Source: Aptenodytes patagonicus
Taxonomy: Eukaryota; Chordata; Aves; Sphenisciformes; Spheniscidae
DNA length: 64,000 bases
Direction: 5' to 3'
Assembly (NCBI RefSeq): GCF_965638725.1
Contig: NC_134950.1
Location: 134,245,636 to 134,309,635, forward strand
The notes below the pieces were generated by a model that was not told the DNA's origin, searched no databases, and saw nothing but the letters and a program-made list of their open reading frames with translations. Position numbers and translations under genes: made by a program. Positions within the stretch are counted from its first letter, which is position 1, and each line of letters opens with the position of its first letter. This document shows, in pieces, positions 45,301-58,400 of this stretch.

Positions 45301-48300
45301 CTGCTTCCCAGGCCCTGTTGTCAGTAGCTGCACGTCCTATTGCTCCGGGCAAGCTTGAATCTGGCTCGGAGTCCTATACAAACAGCTCACTCTTTACAGA
45401 GCTACTGCACTGGGTGACCTCCTCTAATGTATTACTGGTTTATATTTGGGCTGATTGCTTCCAAAGGAGAAATGACACGAAGTGAATCAGTGTGACCTCA
45501 TTAGCGTGGCTCACACTGGTAAATGGATGACCACCATTAGGAAGGCTCTGTTGTGGCAGTGCTTCCATCGTGTTACCTGTGGATAGTATCATCATCCTGC
45601 TATAACCTGCTGCAAAGATTTATGCACTATGCTAACTTGCATACTACAGCTGCTTTCTGTCTTATAAATATTGACTTCTGTGCCAAAAACAACAACTTGG
45701 TACAACAGGAATTAATCTTCTGCTTGACTGATGCATCTTTACAGACCAGTTTGTCTTTAGAAAATAGAGCTCAAGAGAGTTTTGTGATTTAGAAAAATAC
45801 TTTATAAGTTGATCTAAAATATAGGCTGTGATAAGCAGAGGCATCATTAAAGTGACATGGGGGCTATATTTTGCCTTCTAGATTTTCCTAACTGTGCCAT
45901 CTGTTTGTCATCTTGACTTGTGTGAAATTTTAAAGAAATCACCAGACTCTGGGTCCTGAACCTTTTCTGTATGTTGCAGTTTCTCTGATAATTTATCTAT
46001 CACACTATCCAAATGGTTTTAATTAATTTGATTTTTTTTTAAAATTAAAAATAATCTTTAGATGGTATGATTTATCAAAACACTTGCAGATGTTATACCT
46101 TTTGTCCTCAGCTATAGCATTACAATGTCAGGGAAGCAAAGTGCATCCCCCACCTGGTGCTAGACGCTAAGATGAATTCACAATATTGCAGGATTCTGGA
46201 GTTGACAGTAAATAGCAACATACAGAGTCAAGGTGCTAAAAAGATTAAAAGACAGAACATCAGCTCATCCAAGATCTTTCTAGGAAGACTTGTGCACTAT
46301 AATGCCTAAACAAAGATATTTTACTGTGCAAAGGAACCATTTAGGATATTAGATCTGAAGATGAACTTACAGTATTTTGACAATTGCTCTTTATTGAAGT
46401 TCAGGTGTTCAGGGCTCCAGTTACAGCCTGTCCATACTAGGCATGAGAGTGAGAGAAAGTGAGTACTCCCTGCTGTGATGGAATTTTTGACTTGACTATG
46501 CTCTTATGGATCATGTAAAAATTAGGAAAGTGTTATGGTTTAGGATGATATTGTCTCAGATATGTTATCACGTATTACGGTCTTATGCTGTACAGGCCAG
46601 ATCCGACTGACTTGCAACTGAAGTTTTGTTTGGATGGAGACTTCGGTGCCAGTTCTTTAATGATTTCAATGAAGTTCACCTCCACGTATTCCTGAATAGG
46701 CAGGTGGTGGCAGGACTTCCACTCCTGGGGTGAAATTCACGCCTCTGAAATGGAGCCAGTCACTGGGTTTTCTCACAGTCCCCATCCAGGCAGCTGTTTG
46801 GTTTGTGCAATGCGATGACGATGCTTTCAGAGCCACTAGCTCATGCTCTCCCCACTGAAATTCTCCTTTAGATCACTAAAATCTGTGGTCAAATATCAAT
46901 GATCGCTATGGGGTGGAATCAGGGATGGAGACAGCTGATCTGGCTGAGGCTGTCGCTGATATGAAGTTTGAGAAATCCTAGACCACAGCCCCTGTGAAGG
47001 CTGAAGTAATCTGAATGGCTCATGTTAGTTATTCCACACCACTGGTTAATTTTCCATAAGGTTTACATATCTCAGAAGAAAAGAACAATGGAAAATACTA
47101 CAGGTGCATAATATGAACAAAATAATAATCTTTTAGAAAGCTAACTTGTTATGTAGTGAAATTAAGCATTTGGGTTTTACGCTTGATAAACCATTAGCTT
47201 TCATATTTTATAGCTGATTTCCATGCTTGTGCAGTGCTTAAGAACTCAAGCAAGTAGATGTTTGAACGGGCTGAGCTGTATGGCGGTCCCAGAAATGGAA
47301 TTTTAAAATTTCCTGATGTCTTATCCATAGGAGATGGATATGCCCATGCATTTAAAATTATGGTGCTGAGTGTCTTCAAACAAGAGTTGTTTTTCTCTCT
47401 TCAGGGGAGACAGCTAGGCAAAGTAAACCAACACTGAATTTTAAGCTTCATCCCTGGGTCCTAGTAATGCAAATATTCTCATATGGGAAAAGAGTATTTA
47501 TTTTGTGGTCAATCCTCTAAAAAAACAACTGAACTGATTAAAATAACTTTCAATCAATAGGAATCGTAATCAGCAGGAATCTTCATCAATAGGACTTTGA
47601 AAATGTTAACTGAGAATTCAATTTCTGTTGTGATTATAAGCTCTACAGCTATTTAATTACTTCAGGTGCAATGCCGTTACTAGAAAAAGGTTCATTCATA
47701 GTGAAATGCACATAACTGAGGCATTTTTAATATATAGTTCCAAATAGTAGCAGTGATTAGTTTACAAGAAAAAAAAAGGAAATTACATGGCTGGAATCCT
47801 TAAGTGGGCCACAGCCAGATACATATCTTCCATAACTGCCTGATAAACTGTGCATCTAATTATAAATACACCAAAGCACAGATGTGATCTTCAGTAAATA
47901 CATGTTCATACAGCACATTAATGGATTCACATTAAGCAAATGAACATATTTTGAACTCTAGAAATGATTAATGTATGGAAAGTCACATGAGCTGTAGTTT
48001 AGACATGTTAAGTTCCAGACTTCAGATTGCAAGGTAGGAAATCTTATGATAGCCTAATCTTAATTCTGAACTCAAACCCATAAAGCAAAGGCTCTTTAGT
48101 TCTTTTTTCAACACCTTCCATAAATGGGATGCTGATCAACACTGGAGTAGTAATTGCTATTGTTTTTCATTTACAGAAAGCAAAACCAGACACTGGCACT
48201 TATGTAGTACTCCTGATCTGTGGTATAGGGGTCATCAGCAGGAGCTGTGACTGAAGGCCCAGAACTGGCCAGATTCAGGTGAATCCTTACTTGGTCTACA

Positions 48301-49380
48301 AAAGCTGCCCACTCTCTTCAGTGTAGCTGTCTGTGCTCCTGTAGGGTGGGTTGCCCTGACACTTTATGTTATTTCAGGAAACTGTGATTTCATTACATAC
48401 TGGGAAGAATAATCTGTTTCTGAGAAAGCGAAGGTTTTGTGGAAACGGTTTTCTCCCTTACCCAGCTTTAATCTTGAGATCTTAATGAAACAAGTAGATC
48501 ACAGTCAGTGATATACGGACAATGTTTTGGGTTTTCATGGCTCTCTTGAGGCATAGTCCACTAATACTTCAATCCCTGACAGCACTGGGAAACAATTTTT
48601 GGTGTGCTACCCGGTATTACGGACTTGCTTAGGCTCTGACATTGCATGCATTTGTGATTCTGTCCCAGATGTATACAGCTAAGCATGGGCATGGATTTCT
48701 AGGATCAGAGCAAAGCTATGAGCAGTCATCCTGCTGCTTCAGTGCCAGCTGAGTCCTCAGGTGGCAGCTGAGCCCAGCTCCGGGCCAGCACGACTGCAAG
48801 AGAAAAAGACTTCAGACAGAGACCGTGTGCATGGGGTGCTGCGAACCCCTCAAGTTTCTTGAAAAGTCCCCTTGGACTATGAGTTGTCCATCACAGTGGA
48901 GGAGGTGAGCATTTCTGGGTTGGAGGTTCAGCACGGTCATTCACTTATGTTTAGGAGAGGAAGGAGAGATCTTTCCTTTTCCCATGTCTCCCTCCTTGCT
49001 TTCCTTCTCTTGTATTAAGGTGAACCTGAATGAGACAGCTAGCAGAAAGCCAGCAAAAAATGAGTGGAAGATCTAGCCTTGAGCCCTACTCATGTTGCTC
49101 TGAAAAAGGTGAAGTTTGATTTAACCGGAGGCCATGGCAGGAAGAGAGGCAGGAACCGCATTTCCCCGGGTGTCAGGGAAGTCACTCTTGGCATGTTTAG
49201 TTTTTTTCCTCAATTTCAAATACTTGTAAATTCCTCCCAAGTTTCTCTAGGGCTGAAAGCTTTGATGCTTGATCTCAGCTCATAAAATACCTTTTTTTCT
49301 GCTAAAGTTTTGAGGAAAATTCTTTGATCCAACTTCGAGTCACAGAAGAGTGAGACAATGAACCTTCTTACAGGCTACAA
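42356..49380. other. Intergenic DNA, no gene seen
   Basis: Non-coding DNA probably within the HOXA1-SKAP2 interval. Open frames are short and random-looking. The AT-rich parts at 45940-46100 and 47020-47800 contain many homeodomain cores but nothing specific. No interspersed repeat was recognised with confidence. Confidence 0.6.
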
Positions 49381-49387
49381 CTTAAAA

Positions 49388-49422
49388 ACAAGCAAGCAAG
49401 CAAGCAAGCAAACAAACAAAAA
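49388..49422. repeat. (CAAG)n/(CAAA)n microsatellite
   Basis: A short tetranucleotide run of CAAG units passing into CAAA units. Confidence 0.85.
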
Positions 49423-52400
49423 TACACCAGAGAAAATGATATCTAATTTTGATGTCTGAATGTTCTTCTGTAAAGGCCAATGTCCTAGCCCAGCTGTAAT
49501 CCCACAAAATTCAAGGAATGCCATGCACAGAAGACTCCTGGGTAAAAGCTCAAGTTTGGAAAACAGAGTGTTGAGAAACAATTTCTAAGTGTGCACGGGA
49601 AAAATATTCCTCTGAGAAATACAAACAAAGTAAAACCCTCTAGCGCGACAACCTGGGAAGTAGAGAAGAGCTGTCTATTCCATTTGTCTGGAATACCACG
49701 CTGGGGCCTGGCTGCTGTGGGGGATTTGGAAATGCCTTCAGATGTACCCATCTCAGCATAGTGAGGACTTGCCCATCCCATGCAACTACTGGCCTTTTTG
49801 AAAACCAGTTCAAGCACCGAATTTTAATAACTGGCTTATGCACTCAAAATGTTCTGAGCAATGCATTTGCTACTGGTGTTTGTAACATTTAAACAGTAAG
49901 TTAGCAGCAAATATCCTACTGTTGCATTTCACGTTTGTTTTAAAATATATTGATAATAGCCTTAAAATCAGTTTAAATCTTCTAACAAGTTAAAGAGATG
50001 GTTGAATGAAGAGATGGTTGGATTATATCTAAATTGTCAATATGGATCCATAGACACAGATGGATTTGGCCTTTACAGTGGTAATCACCCCTCTCTGATC
50101 CAGTAGTGAGTGGACGCCTGCTTAACTGGGCTATGGGATGTCCAAGCATATGGATGTGCTGTTAGCCACAACACTGCCTTCTGTGCTGTTGGCTGTAGAA
50201 ATTCGGTGAGCTTTAACCTTTTTCATCTGATGGGCCATCTAGACCTGGGCAGATATTGATATGGATACACAGATTCTATTTGAAATTCAAGTACTTATCC
50301 TTCATAAATCACCACGTTGATTTTGTTTTTTAAGCTGCAAAGTGCTAAGCATGTTCCGTTGGCCTGTTTTCGTATGATGACAAATAAAAGCCTGTAAAAT
50401 AGCTGATGCCATGAAATAATAGCAGCAGGAATATGTAATGAAGCAAAGTAATAGTGTTTACAAAATCAAGGCTTATCACGCTGTGTAAAGCAAGGCTCTT
50501 ATTTCAGCTGGATTAAAATCTGGGCTCTTTTCACTGGTTTTGTCTTAATAACGAGCACACATCTCATACTGGCAAACAGAGCAATCCCTATTGAGAATAA
50601 TATGCCTGTTGTTGTCATAATGGATCTCCACTGACACATTTAACAGCTTGAAGGTATACACTTCAGACACTATAACTTACACTAATTAATCTTCATTACA
50701 TCATTAGTGCTTTGTAAAAAAAAAAAGCAGAACCTCTGCAAGAACGTGTCATTGACATTCATGAATATGCCTGACATTAGTAAAGTTAAAGCTAAACTTT
50801 ATTTTGAAACAGAGATGCTCTAAGAACCTTATGCAAACAGTGAGTGGATAAATCCAGCCAAGTGAAACTCTGTGCTCCATTACTGTAGAATATAACCGCA
50901 GCATATTCTTACCTGATGATGAGTTACGGGTTTTTGTGTTTAGAATTCAGAGGATTACTAAAGAGATTATCTGATCTGTCAGTCAAACTGATATCTTGAT
51001 GGCTTGGAATACTGCTACAGATTTAGCAAAGTGTCTTTGCTCTAATGCTCATTCTGGGTGTCATGGTTAACCAACATCTTAATTACATATAATGAATAAT
51101 CTCTCCAATGGCTTATTATTGCACTACAAGTCTCAGTAGCATCATATAAGCAGAGTCCATAGCTGGGAGTCACTTAGAGCTTCAGGGTCCCACTGACGGA
51201 CTGCTATAATAAAGAATTTTGTAAGCCTTACCCATATTGAGTTGAATGCATTTGATTCTGGCCTGCTTTGGAAACTAAGCACTCTCAGGGCTGCCAGGGG
51301 ACTCGATGACTATATAGAAAGTCCAGGTGCAGCAAGCACAAGCTTAATCATGGCCAAACACCTGGCCACAGAAACTAAATAACTGAAGTTGAAATAATCC
51401 ACTCGTATCCACTGCTGCTACTATACTGATGCTTATGGTGAAGAGAAGAAGCCACAGTGCAGTCAGCTGAAAACAACTTTTCTCATTAAGTAGTGACCTG
51501 CATCCAGGTGTCTAGTAGGACCTGGAGGCTTTGCAACGCTCTGTTGGCCCCCGGGCTAATTCACCAATGCATTGGCAAGCTTACCTGTCTTCTTTACCTC
51601 AACCTCTCTGCTTTCCTAGATCAACTCTTGTTCTCATCCCTCCATCTGTCTGCTTATCTCACAAAAGAGAAGGGACATTTTGGTGAGGAAGGGAGGGTTT
51701 CCTAGGTAGTGATGGACACATAGCTGCATGCTACCTGAGCACCCATGGTGTGGAATAAATGCCATTTTGCACTAACAGCTATGTAAGATTGCTTGGAGAT
51801 AAGGGCTGGGGGGGGGGGGTGGGCAGGTAACAATGCCACGCACCAGAGAAGGGACGTACAGATACTCCCCAAAATCCAGTAAAAAAACCCCTGATAACCG
51901 TGAACAGTTTCAGCACAGCACTTCTTCATTTACCTGCCTTAGATTTCTCCCGCACATTACCAGTGCTGTTCAGGCAACCCTGTGTATAACTGCTGAAAGA
52001 TCTAACACGATTAAAACATGAAAGCTTATCCTGGCGGCAGCTGCCAGGGCTGACTGTTCTTCATCACAGCTGCAGATGTGCAGATCTCCGTCACTGCTAT
52101 TGCAGCAGAATAGTTACAGTGGGCTATCACTGCCCCCTCGTAACTCTGCAGAGGAAGGGAATGTCGCTAACATAGCTGGATCCCTTAAAACAGGGCATTG
52201 CTGAAGGAAGTTGGTTTCACTGAAAATTGTTATTATAGGATACAGCTACTTATACAAACTTTGGTCATTATAGAAGGCCAGGGATGAGTTTCAAAGGGAT
52301 GCTCTAAAATGGCTGAGTGCTCATTCTCACAATGATGCAAACTCATTTATGTTGTGCAGTGCACCCTCGTCTAAAATGTAGATACCTAAAAATCAATGCC

Positions 52401-55400
52401 ATTAATTCTCTGTCTGGGTACTGAAAACAAACACAACAGTTCTGGTGGTTAATGTATATGACACATTCCTCCGATCTGCAGATGAACACAAAGCAGTTAG
52501 GTATTAGACATGTCTTCTGTGACTTTCTGCCATAGCTGAATACAGACAGTACAAAAAGGACCAGATTCTCAGATGGTGTAAGCTGATATAGTGTCCCAAA
52601 CTTGTAGCTAGGCTAGCTGATGGGACATAAAACATTTCTTTCAAGAAGATCTAGGAAAAGAGCTGAAAGGACTAACAAATATGAATTCCAGTAACTACAT
52701 TTTCTTTACCATGATCAGGCTCTATTTATAGCCATTTTCCATGGAAGTTCTTGCATTCCTGTACCTAGATAGAGCTATCCGTATGAAGCAGACTTGAGTA
52801 TTTGCTTCAGGATTGCTCACATGCTTATCCCAATAGGAAATGGAAATGATCTGAAATGAGCAGCTACAACAAAGCTGCATGGACTAACATGAGAATAGTC
52901 ATAGGCAGGCAATGGAAAAGTTGGTAAGTAATTAGCTGAATAAGATTTAGAAGGAAATATGGCCAAAATGATCCAAATTATTCACAGTTAGCATTAAATT
53001 AAATTTTTGGTACATTGTTATAGGCTATCTTAACGTATGTCTAATTGAACTTCTGCCAGCTGTGCCTGGTACGTGTAACAGGTCCTTTGTAACCGAGACA
53101 GAAAGCAGTGATCTGCAAATACTAACTGTGCCCTGTAGCAGTTATGACTTAAATGCGAGCAATAGAGGGGAGAGCTACAAAGTTTGTTGTACCTTATTGA
53201 TGCATCCCTGGCATAGGAAAATGACAGGTGAAAGCTGCATGATTCCCACTGATCCTTAGGGTGGGGTGGGCCTCCTTGCTTTACTGTTTGCACATTGGGA
53301 CAGATCTTTTGCTGCCATAGGGTCATTGAGTTCCACATATCAAAAGGCACTCCTCACCCGGAGAGGAAAAAATCCCCCATGTTTCATACTTTGGGCTCGA
53401 TAACATCAAATGAACAAAGTGACCTTGCATACACATTATCCGAAATGATGTGCATGCCGTGTTGTTCCCAGTTCAAAGAAACAGCATTCTGCTTTAAAAA
53501 TAAAATGGTAGAAATCGGTAATTTAACGGCATGTAGCAAGCAGTTTTCAGCTTTCCCTGCTGTGAATCAAGTCCATGTCTTCCTGTCTTAATCAGGATTT
53601 TATTTAAATAAGTTTCATTGTACCACAAGAAACAAAATTGCCAACTCATTCTCTTGTGATGAGCCGCGTTATCTGCAGGGCCAGCTCAAAGCTTCTCAGC
53701 AGTGTTGGCAAATTGAATTTTGCAGCCCCAAGGTTGGAGGACTGGGCTCGTCCTGCTGCTGGATGGGGAAGGACGAAGGAAGGGCTGGAATGGAGGCGAG
53801 TCCTGGAGAGCCAGACCTGCTACTCCTGCGCCACAGGGGTGGGACATCTGCCACATCCCCTTACTTGACTTTCCAGGGCTCTGCTGGTAGGCAACGCAAA
53901 AGCTATTTTGCTGTTCCTACCAGTCATCTGCTTGAGGTAACTGCTGACTTCGCCAGCGGCAGTGCCAGCTGTGGTTATTAGTTTGTCACGCAGAATGCAA
54001 TGCGGAAGGCAGAGTGAATACTGGGGCCACTCTGAGCCACAGTAGGAGAGAGGTTTCAATTGGCAATGTGCCTGTAAAACTGCCTTTCCCCCAGTGAAAG
54101 GCTGGCTGTTCTTGTTTACTACTTTATGCAGGTATTATTTCCACCTCCCGCAGCACCGCTGTGAAATGTGCGTCTTGCCTTTGAACTCAAAGATCAGGAT
54201 AAATTCTCCCCTTCACCAGAGTTTGACTTAGGTTGAGCAGGGTGAAAGGGAGAGAGGCAGCCTTAGTTTGATCATGGGAGTAATTTAGATTCACTGAGAA
54301 GTGTTAAACCTTGGGTCTGTCCTGCCTTCTCCTTGACAATCAGCATTCCTACTGCGCAAATGCCAGCCCTGCCTCCTCCACTTCTGCTTGCATGTAGGAC
54401 TCTCCCTTCTTGGAGGGAACTCTCCGTTGCTCACCATAAATGGTGTGGCCCAAATGAAGCAAAGAGTTTGAATTCAAGGAGTTACCTAATCTACCCAAAC
54501 TTGAGAAACATGGGATTGTGTAATCTTTTATTTGCTCTAACTCTTGCAACTTGCTGTTTTCAGATGTCAGGAACAAAAAACCTGTCCTGGTCCTAAATTG
54601 GTTGAAGGGGCTGTGTTAGGATAGGACTGCATCGGCTTAACAAACAAGATGGCCTAATCTTAAATCTAATTAGAAATTCTCAACTGGAATACAGAAACTG
54701 CAGTAACTTTGGGGCCAGGCGTGCCTGTGTTACCAGAGAGGGGTAACATTACTCCCTTGGGGCCAACATAGCCCGCATACACAGGTGCAGTCTTCTGGTG
54801 GCTTCTGTGGCACCTCCTGCGGAAGACATTTTGAGTGCTTCAGATGAATCTCTGGCCTCCAACTATCCCATCAGCTCTGCCTGGAGTGATTTAGGGCAAG
54901 AAAGATGACTCAAGATCGGTCTTGCACACTGTCTAAAAGGTCTGATATCACTTGCAGTCAGCACAGGCAAGATGTAGGCTGCCTACCCTTAGGCTAGCGA
55001 GTGCTGTGTCTTAGGAGCAAACTGGGGCCAAAGCATTTTTGGGAGCACCCTCTCTGGGGTTGCTGCTGCTCTGGGGACAATCAGCTGGGAACCGCTGGTC
55101 CTTCCTCCACGAACACTTCTCCAGCTCATAATGTATCCTATGATGAATATTTGAAACACTTGGTTACGGCCTTAAATACTTGGGTTAAAGCAGTAATTGT
55201 AGCTAATCACTGAAGGGAATAATGAGTCAATTCTAGATATCAGATGACCATAACACAGTAATACCTGTCTTGTCACGTTTTATTGTCTAGCGACATGATG
55301 AAGGTTTTGAAGATAATTGAATGGCAGGCATTCATGAGTGCAGTGGGTGATTAAAGGAGCAAATAGCCTAACAAGCACGGTCAGGTACCGTGTGCATTTC

Positions 55401-58400
55401 AGCTGTTCATTTTGCTGAAGGCCAGCAATTTATGCTACACCCAGTGGCTACCAACTCTCTTCAGACCAAGTACATGCAATAAAACTGGAATGTTAATTGG
55501 GGCCCACTGCAAGGCCTTAAAGGGACAGTGTCCTTGCAGGTACTGGCGATACCTTATTCTAAGTCGTTTCACTCTTGAATTTTAATTTAAACCATGGTCG
55601 TTGAAATGCTTATGGGAAGGAATTAATAGAAGAGGCAACATGTTTTGACACATATTGGACATCCTCATTTCAAAGTGAAATCCAGTGCTCATTTTTTTCC
55701 TGCAGGTGAGATGACATAGCAAACATTTTAAGTAATGCCTGTGGTATATGAGAGAGGCACTGTACTAATAAATGTGGAAAAATGCCAGTGTTGTGGAAGT
55801 ATTGACAGGTCTGATATAAAATTCAGTTTCTCCAATACCATTCCAGCTAAGCATAATGAATGGGGTACTAGACGCTCAGGGTCTGTGGCTGCAGGTATAT
55901 CACTCACTAAACAGCTTCCCAGCTATGCATTAAAGAGGGAAAGGCCAATGTTCTGCTTAAAAATACAAGCTCGCCAGTACTTTTTCTACAGCAGGTAGCT
56001 GTCTTGCTACTTGTAGGATTATTGACTCACTAAGTAAATACTGTTATAATGTTTCCCCCCGCAGCTTTATAACTGAAGTAGGGATCCTTGAAGCTTGGGA
56101 ACAGCTCAAGAAGTAACTCCCCAATAAATTGTTTAAATGTCAGCTGTCTAGGCTCAGTTTCCCAAATGTATTTAAGGTCTAACTCTCCAGCGGCTAAATT
56201 CTCACCAAGGCCAGAGGGAAGTCAAGTACCCCTATAGGATTTAGGTTTTCAGATATAAATGTGAATTTGACCTCTAGCATCCATAAAGCCTCCTGTTGAG
56301 TGGCATAAAATATTTCCTGTTCTCCAGAGATTAAGTGTATTGGCTATCTATACTAATCCCCATCTGTCAAAAATGAAAAAAAAAAAAAAAAAAAGGAACT
56401 GAGATCAGTAGCTGGAAAGCAAGTGTCTCTCCAGTATAACACTAACTTGCTGGACCATCAAGCCAAGCTATGCTTGGAGGTTTGCCACATCTTCTGTTTT
56501 CTCATGGACTGGATGTTGACAGCAGTTGAGATCCTCATATTGCCCAGACTTTCCTGACATGAGAACTATACGGTGATTACAGATGAAGGGTGTTGGTTAC
56601 ATCTGTTTTGGGGCCGCTCCACTCTCTCTGCTAACAGGCTGAACTGCCTCAGGCCAGTTCCCTGTTGTTTGTGGCTCTCCTACCTTTTCTCACACTTGCT
56701 CATGAGGCAACACACTGATATTTGTTCTGTGTGGAGCTTGGCCGCCAAGCACGTCCTTAGCAGCTCATGTCACCAGCTGGATCAGCTGAACAGCATGCTA
56801 GGAGGGACAGGTACGGTTGTGGTGAGTTTTGATTAAATGCACAAAGACTTAGGAGGTTTTAGCTTTGCTAATCTAAAGATCATATACCTTGTAAAGGTAT
56901 AATGATTCCTCCTTACAGAGATTTCCACGTATTTCCTCTTTGAAGAACTGGACTTATTCTATCCTGTGGAAAAGCTATGCCATGTTTTGACAGGTTTTGC
57001 CTTGATTTTTAGACTCCCTTGAACATGATGAGTTTATATTTTCACTCAAACGCCACAGACTTCTTGTACATAACCCCCTTTTAAAATTCAAATTATTAAA
57101 AAGGGATCAAAAGTCTACACCCCCACCCCCATGGAATGAGGGCATGGAGCAAAAGACAACAGCAAGTGAATGAAGTTTAGAAAAAAATGAGAGCAGAAAT
57201 AATGGGGGAAAGTATGGAGAAAAAGTATTTTATGGAAGCTAATGATAAGCATCTTGGCTTATTCTTATGTGAACCACTTCTTCTTTTTAGATATCTTTTT
57301 TTTAACTTTCAGGAAAGACAAAGGCCGAGCTCGTGGCACAGTGAGAAGGAGAGGTGAGCCTGGGGAGGAGGATGCTGAGGTACTGGGATCTCTGCTTCTC
57401 AGAAATGGTGCTCCGGTCAGGTTTTGTTGTTGTGTCAGCTCCTTTCTGCCTCCCCTTGCTGTTGTGTTTGGGTAGCACCTCCTGCAGTGAGGGGGAAGCG
57501 TGCTGGTCAAGGAGGTACTCACATGCATCCTGTGGCCTCAGCTTCTCAGAGTACATTGTCTTTGTGGGCCATTTGTCACCTAGCCCTACATTTGGGATGA
57601 AAGAAATGAGCCTTTTAAGTGAACTTTCCCATCTTTTCAACTCTCACTTTATTCCCAGCCATCACAGTCAGGCAATATTGAGGTCTACACTCCGGAATAT
57701 AGTCTGCAGCAATCTGTGGTCTGATGGCAGGGCCAGGGTATCTTGGTTGGGGCTTAATATTGGGAACTCACTAGGTCCCAGTTTATTTTACCCTTGTTCT
57801 CTTCTGCGTGGGATTAGAGTGCCTCTGCTGTCAAAATTACTAATAGACCCCTGAGGCAGAAAATGTTTCTTCTGTAATCATATGTACTGTGCTACTTCAC
57901 ATCTGGAGTGCTGCAGGGCCGCTCTTTTGGCTACCTCTCACTTTGCTGGGGAGAGAGATGGAAAAATGACTGTCTTTCCTGGTACACCTTTAACATACTT
58001 TAGTTCAGTTTACGTTAAATACCCAGGAGTGAGGACAGAATGACAGCTACTGTACTGTGTGAGCTGCCCAAAGGTAGACTCTGTTAATACAGAAGTTAGA
58101 CAGTGTGACAGATAGATGGGAGATAAGCAAAAGGCTATTATCCCAAGGTAAAGTTATTTCAACATACTGCCAATAACCCCTACATATAATTTGGATGAGA
58201 GGTGGGAGAGGCATGACTTCAGCTGAGATCCTTTGACTGCCATCTACACCTTTCAGTGAGGCTCTGACACTTTATCAAAGAGGGGGAAAAAAAAAGAAAG
58301 ATCAGTCTTTATATTCTGGGCAGATGTCCAATAAGAAACTCCAGCAGAAGATTAAAGTCTTTAACATGAAAGAGAGATCTAATGCAATGTGTAATACCCA

